NCBI RefSeq assembly: GCF_032854445.1
Contig: NC_088306.1
Location: 24,399,764-24,463,763 of the forward strand
Source: Liolophura sinensis
Lineage: Eukaryota; Mollusca; Polyplacophora; Chitonida; Chitonidae
Length of the DNA: 64,000 nt
Reading direction: 5' to 3'
The notes under the pieces were generated by a model. It did no database searches and was not told the DNA's origin. It saw only the letters and a list, made by a program, of their open reading frames with translations. A program made the translations under genes and the position numbers. This document shows positions 10,548 to 22,491 of the stretch, one piece after another. Numbering within the stretch: the stretch's first letter is position 1; the number at the start of each line of letters is the position of its first letter.

Positions 10548-11108
10548 CTAGACACGTGACAAACAATCAGCAATCACATTATCTTTCCCTTTTATGTGTC
10601 TAATCTCTAGATTAAATTCTTGCAAAAGCAAACTCCACCGTAACAATCTTCGGTTTTTACCTTTTAGTTTGTGCAAGAAGGTTAAGGGATTGTGATCTGT
10701 ATACACAACAATGGGGTAACTTGACGAAGTCACGTATACTTCAAAATGCTGTAATGCTAGAATCAAGGACAGACATTCCTTTTCTATTGTCGAATAATTT
10801 CTCTGGCACTTGTCAAATTTGCGAGAGAAAAAACATAGAGGGTGATCAACGTGATCTGTTTCATTTTCTTGTAACAAAACTGCCCCAGCAGATATATCAC
10901 TAGCATCAACAGCTAGCTTAAATGGTAAATTAAAATCAGGTGCTACAAGTATGGGGCCGCTGCTTAGCATGGCCTTTAATCTATCAAAAGATCTCTGACA
11001 CTCAATGGACCACAAGAATTTAGCACCTTTCTTTAACAACTGAGTTAATGGCTTACTAACAAATGAAAAGTTCCTACAGAACTTACGATAATAACCTGCC
11101 ATGCCCAA
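10548..11108 (-). pseudogene. Gypsy RT thumb and RNase H (3' part of pol)
   Basis: The frame begins in the RT thumb/connection (LGMAGYYRKFC, then PLTQLLKKG) and covers a complete RNase H. Catalytic blocks are FKLAVDASDISAGAVLLQ (first Asp), NYSTIEKECLSLILAL (Glu), VVYTDHNPLTFL (Asp) and HIKGKDNVIADCLSRV (last Asp). The palm and fingers of RT, including any YxDD motif, are absent. This frame overlaps the end of the integrase frame in another phase. An eight-T run at the junction (about 11107-11114, read on minus) explains the shift, because the integrase frame reads KRELKRF just before LGMAG. Confidence 0.9.
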
Positions 11109-13681
11109 AAAAAACGCTTTAATTCTCTCTTACAACTTGGCACTGGAAAACAAGAGATAACAACTCCACTAGGATGTACAACATTGAGATCAGTGCTATC
11201 TCTGTCTACATATGGCTTTAACATGTTAATGTGACAAAGTTGTCTAGATTTGCGCCGATCAGGAGTGAAAATAATATAATTAAGATCACTTAGCCTCTTG
11301 TCTACTACATAAGGTCCAAAATAACGAGCTTCAAGTGGCTTACCACTAACTGGAAGTAAGGCCAATACCTTCTGACCAACTTCAAATCTGCGTCTTACTG
11401 TCTCTTTGTCATACTTAGTTTTCATACTCTTCTGAGAAGCTGTAAGATTCTCTCTGGCTAACTCACATACTCTGTTGAGCTTATTACGAAAACTTGACAC
11501 ATACTGTAATAGGTTAACATAGTCACTATCACCAGACACAAACTTTTCCTTGAACAACTGTAGTGGACCACGCACAGTATGGCCAAACACAAGCTCAAAT
11601 GGACTAAATCCAAGTGACTCTTGTACAGACTCTCTTACAGCAAACATTAGCAAAGGTACACCCTCGTCCCAATCTTTCCCTGTCTCAAAGCAGTAAGTTC
11701 TTATCATACTTTTCAGTGTCTGATGGAATCTCTCTAGTGCCCCTTGACTTTGTGGGTGATAAGCTGAGGATTTACACTGGCTAATACCTAACTCATGCAT
11801 AACTTGTTGGAACACACCAGACATGAAATTTGAACCCTGGTCTGACTGTACTGACTTAGGCAGACCAAACATGGTGAAGAACTTAACTAAAGCCTTAATT
11901 ACAGTCTTTGCAGTAATATTCCTTAATGGAATTGCCTCAGGGAAACGAGTTGAAGTACACATTATGGTTAACATATACTGATTTCCAGACTTTGTCTTAG
12001 GTAGCGGACCAACACAATCTATTAAGATTCTACTGAATGGCTCACCAATTGCAGGAATAGGCCTCAAGGCTGCCTTGGGGATTGTCTGGTTAGGTTTCCC
12101 CACTAACTGACATGCATGACAAGACCTGCAAAATTCAGTAACATCTTTCCTTATTCCTGGCCAATAAAAATGACTGAGAATCTTATGATAGGTCTTATTA
12201 ACACCTAAATGACCTGCTAACGGCGTTTCATGCGCTATGGTCAGTATGTCTTTACGATAAGACTTGGGCACAACTACCTGATGCTTAATTGCCCATTCAT
12301 CCTCCAACGAAACATCGGGAGGCCTCCACTGCCGCATCAATATGCCAGACTTGACATAGTAGTAGCATGGGTCAGGTAAAGATTCACCATCTTTAGCTGC
12401 ATCATTAAACAAGCAAGAAATACTTGGATCATTGTGTTGTTCAGCAATCAACTCAGTCCTACAAAATGGCTGATCACCACTAACAAAATTAGTATCTACT
12501 TCCTGCTGGCTGTCTACTTTGGAAGAATCTCCATCCAACATGTTGTTGAGAAAAGTCTCACTCAAATCAACAGTACTACCCTGGTCTGTACTGACTTTTC
12601 TAGACATAGCTCTTGTAACAACACAGGACGGATATAAACCCGCTATCTCGCTTTCAACTGGCTCTGTGACTGAATTCAGAGAAGGCTTATCAACCATTAA
12701 GGGATCAACAGTAACTTTATCATGTGCTAAGTCATTTCCCAACAACAAATGAATACCCTCAAAAGGTAATGAAGGCTTAATGCCTACCCTGACAGGTCCA
12801 GATATCAAATCTGATGACAAATAAATATCATGAAGGGGAACACTGACAAAGTCACTAGACTCTACACCTCTAATAAGGGCACGAACCCCAGAGTATGACT
12901 CTTCAGAAAAGGGCAGAGTATTTATCAACAACAGAGACTGAGATGCCCCAGTATCCCTCAATATCTTTATAGGGGTAGCACACGACATGTCGCTTCTAAG
13001 CGACACTGAACCAGAATTGATAAACGGAGCGAAGCTATCCATAGAGCATTTGGGAATCTTATCCAATCCCATATCAGCTAACTCAGATCTGCTTTTAACT
13101 GCTGATGTAACTTCCGGCAATGTTTTGTGCATTGTAACACAAATACCTGTGGGTTTAGACTCATTCTCAGCTTCCCGTCTCCTTTTCAACTTGTAACATT
13201 CACTCATCACGTGACCTTCCCGCTTGCAAAAATTACAAGTGACCCTATTTCGAGGACTACCATTCCAACCTGAACTACGTGAACCATGAGCTGTAGAACC
13301 ACTGGAGCCTGGTGTAGAACTCTTCTGTATAGAGCTACCTCTACCTGTTGCATGTGACTGGGTATTTCTACGTGTAAATGAATTAAATGGCTTACCCGTG
13401 TATGTAACCTTATGTGTCAAGGAATAATCATCAGGTAAACTGGCTGCCTCTTCAAGTGTACTCGCCTTCTGCACATGAACGAACACCTTTACATCATTAT
13501 GAATACAACGCTTGAACTCTTCTACCAGCACAAGCTGACGCAAACTTTCAAAATCCTTGCCTATTTTCTTGGCTATACACCAGCAATCAAACAACTGCTC
13601 CTTAGCTCGACCAAACTCAACGTATGTCTGATCTCTACCTTTTTCACAGTTACGAAATTTCTGGCGGTAAGCTTCAGGCAT
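11045..13681 (-). pseudogene. Ty3/gypsy gag-protease-integrase polyprotein, defective
   Basis: An 878-codon frame. In order: the gag C-terminal part with a CCHC zinc knuckle (C149, C152, H157, C162); an aspartic protease start LRDTGASQS with Asp243; an integrase HHCC region ending CRSCHAC near 518-524; the integrase core with Asp555 (LIDCVGPLP), Asp614 (QSDQGSNF) and Glu650 (SQGALERFHQ), which is DX35E spacing; and a GPY/F module (YFGPYVV) with CHINMLKPY near 800. Integrase follows protease directly, and the RT thumb/RNase H comes after it. That PR-INT-RT-RH order matches the Gmr1-like group of gypsy elements rather than standard gypsy. RT fingers and palm are deleted and gag is frameshifted at about 13681, so the copy is not autonomous. 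Confidence 0.92.
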
Positions 13682-13901
13682 AACCCTTCAAAATTACCTC
13701 TTTCACATAGTCATAATTGGAAGCAGTCTCTACACTTAACTGAGTGTAAATTTCCCTGGCCTTTCCAATTAGCACACTCTGTAATAACATAGTCCAGAAC
13801 TCTTTAGGCCACTTCAAACTATTTGCAATTTTCTCAAAATGCAGAAAATATTTATCCACCTCTTTTTCCTGAAAGGATGGAACTAACCGAATGTATTTGG
13901 T
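13674..13901 (-). pseudogene. Gypsy gag N-terminal fragment
   Basis: Encodes a gag segment beginning near TKYIRLVPSF, with EKEVDKYFLHFEKIA and GKAREIYTQLS, then a stop just where the long frame begins in another phase. The reading should continue into PEAYRQKFR, so a small deletion has shifted the frame. Sequence upstream of TKYIRL is not gag-like and matches the 53-bp minisatellite instead, so the element is truncated here and its 5' LTR is missing. Confidence 0.8.
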
Positions 13902-13928
13902 GCATGATAGATGATAGTTCAATCCTGG
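13902..13928. repeat. Isolated fragment of the 53-bp minisatellite
   Basis: GCATGATAGATGATAGTTCA followed by ATCCTGG is identical to part of minisatellite units near 6.1 and 6.7 kb (one position is A or G between units). It sits exactly at the truncated 5' end of the gypsy gag fragment. Confidence 0.85.
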
Positions 13929-14180
13929 TGTGATGTGTGAAAATGTCCCCACTCCCTGTGTATAGGTCATTGGACTCTAGAGCGTCATTTTTTATACATG
14001 TGAAGTTTCAAAAAATTCTACTTTATCACTGGGTAGTGGCCAACAAGTATTCAAATGGCGTTATCGGAAAATTGAAAACTGCATCAAACGCCACTTTTTA
14101 TAAAATTCAACTAAAATAAAACCTTAACTGAGGGGGACTGACAGGAGGCCATACTTACGTGTGATGGTTTGCCAAAATCT
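13929..14180. other. No gene recognised
   Basis: Short spacer between the gypsy 5' break and the 48-bp repeat. No LTR matching the 10.2-10.4 kb LTR is seen here. Confidence 0.5.
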
Positions 14181-14372
14181 CACTGTCGTCCTTGCTCTAG
14201 TTTTACTCTCTATGCTGTAAGTCTGTCACACTGTCGTCCCTGCTCTAGTTTTACTCTCTATGCTGTACGTCTGTCACACTGTCGCCCCTACTCTAGTTTT
14301 ACTCACTATGCTGTACGTCTGGTACACTGTCGTCCATGCTCTAGTTTTGCTCTCTATGCTGTAGTCTTTTCT
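14181..14372 (+). repeat. 48-bp tandem repeat, 4 units
   Basis: Units starting CACTGTCGTC fall at 14181, 14229, 14277 and 14325. Each contains GCTCTAGTTTTACTC and TATGCTGTA. 48 is a multiple of three, so one plus-strand frame reads four 16-residue repeats. I take this as a by-product of the repeat, not as a gene. Confidence 0.9.
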
Positions 14373-14399
14373 ATTAGAGTACACAAACAAGAGTAGTGC

Positions 14400-15420
14400 A
14401 TAAAAGAACTAATCGGCCAATTGATCTAATCGCTCATGCAGTGTTTACTGTAGAACTCTTTGACTACTTCAGGTCACATCGGAGTAAACTACAAACAAAG
14501 ACAAAGCTTTTCGGAAAAAAGGAGGATCATGTACTGCTGCCTGGAACTGCCATGGGCCGAATGCACTGAATGGTAATTACGTCTCTCTAAATAATGTTTA
14601 ATCGTATGTCGAGTTGACGAACACGGACTGTTCGAATGAAAAGCCCATGATAATACTCCTGCAAAAACTCCTGATTTAAAGCTACAGTCGAAAGAGCTGG
14701 ACATAATAACACCATCTCATTAGTCAAGCCTCTGATGGTCGCAGCAAACTACTGATTTGACAATATGAGCAAGCGAGGTCTCCGCTTCAAATCTAAACAA
14801 ATGCCTGTGTAAAGCCAGCATCACTTCTTGGCCATTAAAGACACATGCTGTCTCTCCGAGGAGACATTTTGAAGTGTCGGGTCATTTCCTTTCCATTAGA
14901 TACTCCTCAGTGGTACATCTTTTGTAATTGGTTTCAAAGAATCCATCCATTTATCCTGACACCTCGTTGACTTTCCCGGTTTATCCGCCCATCAATTTTA
15001 TATCGCGAAGAGATGGTGCCCAAAGGACGGGAGTCCTGTGGAAAATGACGTCTGTGTTCTTCTTTACTTTTCATGTTTACCGGCAGAGAGGTTACTTTCC
15101 TCAAATGGCATTCCCAAATCTGGAATGCTTTAAATTAAAGACTAAACTAATTAGTTCCGTCGCGGAGGTAATGCTTTAGACAAAATTAACTGAACTGTGG
15201 GCCCGTCTGTCTCTCAACAAGATAACGAAAACGTTTTCACAGGGATTTCTGGTCAGAAGTTGCATTTGAGCTAGATATTACTTCATTCTTTATTGCGATG
15301 ATCTCAGTCGAGTGCTGGCTCTTCACCAAATGAAGATGTATAAAAGAAATGTGTCACTTTTTTCCCTTTGCAATGCGGCAATTAATACGTTGCATAGCTT
15401 TGGCGAGGTTTGCACTCTCT
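14400..15420. other. No gene recognised
   Basis: Frames up to about 83 codons occur, with no family signature or clear splice pattern. Confidence 0.4.
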
Positions 15421-15457
15421 GAATGCATTCTTGATTATTATGTTTCATTGTTTGTGA
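15421..15457 (+). repeat. Single isolated unit of the 47-bp minisatellite
   Basis: GAATGCATTCTTGATTATTA then TGTTTCATTGTTTGTGA matches the 47-bp unit of 17.5-18.8 kb with only a few changes. It stands alone 2 kb upstream of the array. Confidence 0.8.
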
Positions 15458-16420
15458 TGTGGCGATTTTGCTAGAGACAGTATATTATTTCATATAATTG
15501 CATGGGAGGTTAGGGGTTAATTTTCTGCCTTGTCCATAACGTAGACACAGGTTTTACCTGTAGAATGTAAATTTTTATGGGTTAGAGATATCCTTAAATT
15601 AAATTAGAATTTTTGTGGAATATTTTGAAATATATATATATTTTTTTTAACATATAGAGACAGGATATTTTGTGCACTCATGAGAGCAAGCTGTTTTTGT
15701 CGCCTTAATATAACTTTTGAAGGACACAGTTTCCGCGGACCCCTGTCCTTTCCAACGTAAGAATTTTAATACTTGATGACTTAATTAGAACACCGTATTT
15801 CACGTATAATACACTGACATGTTGAAGGAGTTTCTCTCCAAGCTTGGTGATCAGATATTGTTTGACTAGGTTGCAAACAACAGTTTTTTTTAGCGACCTT
15901 AAGTTTGGCGAAACATCCGCCATTGTTAATATTTTGAAGTGACAAATTCGAGTAGAGTTTCCATTACTTTTGGACATATTCTTGGTGTAACAAACCGCGT
16001 ACGGCATCTTTCCAGTTAAAACAACATTAGTACTCACTGACTGTGGCATGATTTTGGCATAAAACGTCCTTTGTACCAAGTTTAAGCCACTAAATCATTT
16101 TTTTCTTGTGGTTGTTGTTGTTGCTTCGCCGCGCACGATCATCGTTCACTGTGAACTGCCGCTAGACGAGGTTGTCTACTTTACGACATCCTTTAGTGTT
16201 AATCTGATATTGAAGAGTTTCAAAAAGGGGCATTAACTTGTATTTGCGAAAGTAAATAGTTTCACTCCACAGGCTCATCTCCTTTCTACCTACAAGTTAT
16301 TGTTCATCTTTCCATTATTAAGAAAAAAAAAAGAAGAAAAGAAAAAAAATGCGCCATGACCTTTGATACGCATGTACATGTATAGTATTTCTATACATAG
16401 ATGTTGTTCCTTTGGTATTA
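15458..16420. other. No gene recognised
   Basis: AT-rich. A 124-codon minus-strand frame (15705-16079) has no motif I can support. A purine-rich run lies near 16320-16350. Confidence 0.4.
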
Positions 16421-16485
16421 GCCAATCAGTGCTCTGAGTACCATCCTTGGTGCTCATGAATATTTATGAGCATAGACTATAAATA
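16421..16485 (+). promoter_or_regulatory. Possible Pol II promoter (CCAAT and TATA boxes)
   Basis: GCCAATCAG at 16421-16429 and TATAAATA at 16478-16485 have the spacing of a TATA promoter with an upstream CCAAT box. Transcription would start near 16510, close to AGTCCCAG. No downstream ORF is recognised. An AATAAA lies near 17219, so the block could be an LTR-like unit. This is inference only. Confidence 0.3.
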
Positions 16486-16639
16486 CTGGGCAAATTTCCA
16501 CTTTTAGTCCCAGATGATCTCGGACCACCGTCGTGTTAACATCTAAATTTCCACCTAGTTAGCTTTCTAAGGCAGGTGTTTTACATGTATATAAGCAATG
16601 TGAAGTGGTAGCTAGATAAGTTGTCAGCACTGAAGTGGG

Positions 16640-17000
16640 ATTTCAGCTTTAGAGCATACCTAGAGACAGTGGGACTGCTAGTTCCAAATTGTGACACAAG
16701 TGTTCCCAGGCTGTGGGACTGACTTTCCCAGGCTGTGAGACTGATATTCCCAACCATGATTGAGACAGTATATCTCAATAGTTTGTAACTGGGATTTTCT
16801 GGACCAAAATTTTATAATTCCCAAGTATGAGCTGAAACATTTATACTGGGAGAATTTGTGCATAAGTGCCCCCGAAGCATTAGTGGGACTGGGATTCCCG
16901 GTTTCGGCACAGTGAGACGCCGAGTCCCAGAATTTGGAACTCGTTTTCCCAAGTTATTACTGGACCAATTCTGGAACTGTTACTCCCAGAGAAGACCTGA
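16640..17000. repeat. Cluster of spaced TGGGA / TTCCCA motifs
   Basis: TGGGACTG, TTCCCA and close variants recur about every 20-30 bases in both senses across some 350 bases (for example GTGGGACTGACTTTCCCAGG and GTGGGACTGGGATTCCCGG). There is no strict period, so it is not a simple tandem repeat. Confidence 0.5.
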
Positions 17001-17498
17001 AAGTATTATTTACTGATAATGTCCCCACACATGGCTGACATATTGTCTATATAACACTAGTAGGACATACCACTATCACAGCAGCACTAGGTTTAATACC
17101 TCCCTGAGATATCCCTAACACAGTTATCTGAACCATCTGAAGTACAGATGTTGTGCTTGTACACAGTACTGGCACTTTTACATATATATATATTAACATA
17201 CTCCTGTCACTCTATTTAAATAAAACTGTTGCTGCTGTTTGTTGAACCTTAAAAGTCGGTCTTCTCTTGGTTATTCGAAGTTCAGAGCTAACTAGTGGTT
17301 TTCCCAAACATACTACTGAATGACACGGACTGACATTCAAAAGAATCCATAGCAGTATACAGATATTGTTCCAGAGTTCCACACTGGGTGCTTCAGGCTA
17401 CCAATATTGTGCTTTCCCCTGTAGTAAATGGTGTGATTTGGAACTGGGATATCTGTATCGTTAAGAAGATATATATATATATAAAAACAAATCGCAAC
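17001..17498. other. No gene recognised
   Basis: Contains short AT microsatellite tracts at about 17180 and 17470. Nothing else stands out. Confidence 0.4.
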
Positions 17499-18789
17499 AA
17501 TATTCTCTAACACGAATGCGTTCTTGATTCTTATGTTTCATTGTTTATATTTTCTAACACAAATGCGTTCTTGATTCTTATGTTTCATTGTTTGTATATT
17601 CTAACACGAAGGCGTTCTTGATTCTTATGTTTCATTGTTTGTATACTCTAACACGAATGCGTTCTTGATTCTTATGTTTCGTTGTTTGTATATTCTAACA
17701 CGAATGCGTTCTTGATTCTTATGTTTCATTGTTTGTATATTCTAACACGAGTGCGTTCTTGATTCTTATGTTTCATTGTTTGTCTTCTTTAACACGAATG
17801 CGTTCTTGATTCTTATATTTCGTTGTTTGTATATTTTAACACGAATGCGTTCTTGATTCTTATGTTTCATTGTTTGTATACTCCAACACGAATGCGTTCT
17901 TGATTCTTATGTTTCATTGTTTGTATATTCTAACACGAATACGTTCTTGATTCTTATGTTTCATTGTTTGTATATTCTAACACGAATGCGTTCTTGATTC
18001 TTATGTTTCATTGTTTGTATATTCTAACACGAATGCGTTCTTGATTCTTATGTTTCGTTGTTTGTATATTCTAACACGAATGCGTTCTTGATTCTTATGT
18101 TTCGTTGTTTGTATATTCTAACACGAATGCGTTCTTGATTCTTATGTTTCGTTGTTTGTATATTCTAACACGAATGCGTTCTTGATTCTTATGTTTCGTT
18201 GTTTGTATATTCTAACACGAATGCGTTCTTGATTCTTATGTTTCGTTGTTTGTATATTCTAACACGAATGCGTTCTTGATTCTTATCTTTCGTTGTTTGT
18301 ATATTCTAACACGAATGCGTTCTTGATTCTTATGTTTCGTTGTTTGTATATTCTAACACGAATGCGTTCTTGATTCTTATGTTTCATTGTTTGTATACTC
18401 TAACACGAATGCGTTCTTGATTCTTATGTTTCATTGTTTGTATACTCTAACACGAATGCGTTCTTGATTCTTATGTTTCGTTGTTTGTATATTCTAACAC
18501 GGATGCGTTCTTGATTCTTATGTTTCGTTGTTTGTATATTCTAACACGAATGCGTTCCTGATACTTATGTTTCGTTGTTTGTATACTCTAACACGAATGC
18601 GTTCTTGATTCTTATGTTTCATTGTTTGTATATTCTAACACGAATGCGTTCTTGATTCTTATGTTTCATTGTTTGTATACTCCAACACAAATGCGTTTTT
18701 GATTCTTATGTTTCGTTGTTTGTATATTCTAACACGAATGCGTTCTTGATTCTTATGTTTCATTCTTTCTATACTCTAACAGAAATGCG
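17499..18789 (+). repeat. 47-bp minisatellite, about 27 units
   Basis: Units contain TAACACGAATGCGTTCTTGA, TTCTTATGTTTC and (A/G)TTGTTTGTATA. Successive GCGTTC positions at 17518 and 17565 give the 47-bp period, and the array ends in degenerate units near 18780. ATTG and GTTG variants form separate runs, which points to local duplication of unit blocks. Non-coding. Confidence 0.97.
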
Positions 18790-20190
18790 TATTTAAAGGA
18801 AACAAGTTCATATTGGGACTGTTATTGTGTTGGATGCAGTTTATTATGGTAAATCATTCCTGTGCGGACATATTGAAGGGAGCATTTGACTTTTCAATCT
18901 AAAAATAGGCTCAGTTTGCCCATACATATATGTCTGCATTCCGATTACAAGCTTATTTGTGTTACGGAGAGGCTAGAGAGTAAGACTGGACATGGAATTC
19001 ACCTTATAAGACATTACGCTGATAGAAGACAGAATTTTCCATTTATCTACTAACTCTTTGGGATAAACACTATTCTTAAAGGTATACAGGTAAATCGGTG
19101 TAATAGCTGCGTGGGATTTTCGTAAGGAGCATAACTCGGTTTACTCCTATTTAATTAAAATTAAGGCCCGGTACCGGCCATATATGCAAGTTAGTATCAA
19201 ATATTAGATCCCTTGGCGAAATGAAATTTCGCCAGTCGCCATTTAAGAGATGAAACGAAAATTGAATTCCCACGATTGTATGTGTTTAATTATTTACACA
19301 GTGTAATTGCCATTTAATACAAGGGATATGGACTCTATTCCGACAAATATGGTGAACAAGATAATGCGATACACCCTCATAACATTGGTGTTTAAAGTAG
19401 AATACATGGACTTCATCGCTAATCGATTACAAGGGAAGAGTTTGTGACTCGCAGAGATTGAAGACAAGAATTCGCCACTGTGCCTTGCGTACCACTGATT
19501 GTCATCTAAATGCCAGTGTTATCAGTCACTTGAGAAATTCACGAGGAACTGTGAATTTACTTGTTTCTGGGGACAGTCTAGTGAATGAGACTCCGTGAGA
19601 TTGGACCGGAATTGTTTCTTCAGTATTCTCCTTAAAAACTATACATGCAGTTTATTAATGTTTGCATTGGTTGGTATACTGTATATTTGTTGTACTATTT
19701 AGTTCAGATTATTCAATTATTTGAACTGAATTTATCTAAGTGTGTTGGTGTTTCTTGTTTTGTGTGAGGTTTATCGCCGTCTCATCGATGAATAGGCCAT
19801 TTCATTACAGTTTTCCTCTCTGATAGCGATCTACAGCTGCTGCTGTAGTCTTTTGCTAAGCCCGCTGTATGTTGTATAGTACAGTGTATATATGTAAATA
19901 TATATATATATCGATGTATATATCGATGAAGGTCATTGAGAAGCCATGGTGTTGGACCAAGCATCGTGATAACATGCTTTATTGACGGAAGAGATGCCGT
20001 CAAAGAAGTTTTTATGTTTTTTTTCTTCATGTTATTGAGATATGGCAAGCATATCTTCCTCAAATGACAATCCGAGCTCAAAAGAAGGTTTCTTTGTGAG
20101 CAAGAATCGTCAGTCAGTGGGATATGAAGTATACTGAAACCACAAGTCATTGCCTTTATAACAAGTACGACTTTGTAGTAAAGCCAGCAT
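18790..20190. other. No gene recognised
   Basis: A 138-codon minus-strand frame (19782-20198) has no family similarity. Mostly AT-rich unique-looking DNA. Confidence 0.4.
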
Positions 20191-20432
20191 GAAAACATTT
20201 ATTTATTTGAGTGGTGCTTTAGGCCGCAATCAAGCATATTTTATTTATTCGACAGCGGCCAGCATTATAGTAGAATGAAACTGGACAGAGCCCGGGGGAA
20301 CCCAATCCCATCTGCAGGTTGTTGCCAGACCTTCCCACGTATGATTGTAGAGGAAACCAGAATGAACAGGACTTAAACTTACAGCGATCGCATTAGTGAG
20401 AGGCTCTTGGGTCATTGCGCACCTCAGGCATG
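20191..20432 (-). repeat. SINE-1 copy, degraded
   Basis: SINE-1 in reverse orientation with many substitutions: an (ATTT)n tail, GGCCAGCATTATAGT, GAGCCCGGGGGAA, CCTTCCCACGTA, and the head-proximal GATCGCATTAGTGAGAGGCT. It is older than the 20.66 kb copy. Confidence 0.8.
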
Positions 20433-20661
20433 CTAATCCCTTCGGTCTCCAATATGAAAACATGGGACTGGCGCCTACTTTGGCGTCTTCAATATAACGT
20501 CACGACATTGAGAGGTTATTTTCCAGGAAAGTTATCCCCCAAAATATATTCACATCTTTCAAACGTGCAGCCCATTTGTGACAGAGTATACAGTTATTAA
20601 TACGATGGACATTAAGATTCTATGTATAAAAACATAGTCGTGTTTGTTTTAATGCCTTTTG

Positions 20662-20937
20662 GGGGCCTCCGTGGCTCAGTCGGTTAAAGCGCTAGCGCAG
20701 CGTAATGACCCAGGAGTCTCTCACCAATGCGGTCGCTGGGAGTTCAAGTCCAGCTCATGCTGGCTTCCTCTCCGGCCGAAAGTGAAAAGGTCTGCCAGCA
20801 ACCTGCGGATCGTGGGTTTCGTGGGTTTCCCCCGGGCTGAGCCCGGTTTCCACCCACCATAATGCTGGCCGCCGTCGTATAAGTGAAATATTCTTGAGTA
20901 CGGCGTAAAACACCAATCAAATAAATAAATAAATAAA
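20662..20937 (+). repeat. SINE-1, full-length reference copy
   Basis: This is the best copy. A tRNA-like head (GGCCTCCGTGGCTCAGTCGG carries a Pol III A box, and GAGTTCAAGTCC a B box) is followed by the conserved body GGGTTTCCCCCGGGCTGAGC, CACCCACCATAATGCTGGCC and GTGAAATATTCTTGAGTACG, then an (AATA)n tail. A 14-bp target-site duplication TTTAATGCCTTTTG flanks it (20648-20661 and 20938-20951). It is a non-autonomous retroposon that must rely on LINE enzymes. Confidence 0.95.
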
Positions 20938-20951
20938 TTTAATGCCTTTTG

Positions 20952-22293
20952 TGGAGTGCAAGGTCATTTGTGCCAATTCTCTTGAATACACGGTATGGTG
21001 GTTGGGTCAAATACATTTGATACACTATATAGATATAGAAGACTACGTGTAGTAGTAGTATGTACAGAGAATAAAAGCAGAGCAGTGATGACCGTGGTTA
21101 AATAATAGCGGCTTATAGCCCCATTACGCTGGCTTATTCACAATTATGTATAAAATACAGCCATATTACAATATGTTAGACTTCACTGGTGTAGAAGTAG
21201 TCACAATTTTGTGTTGTCTATGCAGTTAATATGCTATATTTTTCATTTAATAAATGAAAAAAGCCATTTGCTCGTCCATTCGCATTGCACATATGTGATG
21301 TTTGTATCAACAATATACGACTACTTCATTTTGTTGCGCCTACATATTGGCACTTTTTGTATTTATTTAATTAATTTTAAATCTGATAAGAAAAATGTTT
21401 CATTAATCCGAGAGCGATCAGATTACATTTACTTTACGCCATACGTGGAAGATTTCGTTAGTGACACTGTAAAACTAATCGTCCCCGAATAAAGAAAACA
21501 TTCCGATGACTTAAAAAAATGAAATAAGATGAATAAGTAAATAAATATATGCATAAGCCAAACAACATAGAATGTCGTGAATTACAACAACCGTCAGAGA
21601 AGTAATTCCTGTTTACAAAAAAACAAAGAAAGCAACGGAAAAGTATTCGATTTAGCTTGAATATTGTCAAACAATCACAGATAAAATTACGAATGACGAA
21701 TATTTCACAGTATTTTAAAGAGATGAGAAGAGAGGTATTATGCTATTCGCAGGTGAACTTTTTGAAAAACTCTTTTACACGCATTCTTTTATTTTTATGG
21801 AACGAACACTTCGTCTGTCTGTACCATTTCAAGCTTCGAAACCCCAGTTTGTATTTGGCTTGTCTTATATGCACCATGGTAGTAATAACGGTTAATTAGC
21901 ATCACTGGTACAAAACCATCGATGTAGTTCTTGACAGTGTCGATCAAAGAATACACAATTGACAAAAATCAGTTGACACTGTCTGAGCAGAGTAAATCAA
22001 TGTCTTGGTTTAAACTAATGTCACGCGCTTTGTGTCTGTTTGTGTAAACATATTTCCTGATTTCTCGCCATTGACGTGAGTCTGCGAGATTAGATCTGAT
22101 TTTAGGTTAGAAACATGTTTTGGTTAACAAAGTGACATCCGGTACAAATGAGGTCGGAAATTGACGACTAAGGCGACGAATTAAACTTGTGCGTGACTAG
22201 AAAAATATATTTTGCTGAACACAGAGCATATTTGGCCTGAAGGATGGAGGATTTACATGTATCTTAGTACCCAGTATTATTTATCAATGTTTG
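20952..22293. other. No gene recognised
   Basis: AT-rich. Frames of 70-93 codons occur on both strands without motifs. Confidence 0.4.
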
Positions 22294-22385
22294 ACTGCTT
22301 TTTTTCATCGTACTCAAGACTATTCCACGTATACAACAGCGACCAGCATTGGTGGAAGGAAAGCGAGGATTTGCCCAAGTCAGTA
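22294..22385 (-). repeat. SINE-1 remnant
   Basis: Recognisable blocks are CGTACTCAAGACTATTCCAC, GACCAGCATTGGTGGAAGG and TTTGCCCAAGTC. Highly diverged. Confidence 0.6.
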
Positions 22386-22491
22386 AGTCAGTATAAGCTG
22401 GACATGCTTACAATAACTCAATTGCTGCAACATTATTTTCATCTTCTAAGAGAAAAAACAAACACTTGCAAATAATACGTGTATGGCTCTA

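Noticed and set aside
14169-14396. Possible protein with four 16-residue repeats
   Set aside because: The frame follows from a 48-bp tandem repeat. There is no signal peptide, domain or splice context.
15705-16079. 124-residue minus-strand frame that faintly recalls a THAP-type zinc finger
   Set aside because: The required C2CH spacing is not present and no other motif supports it.
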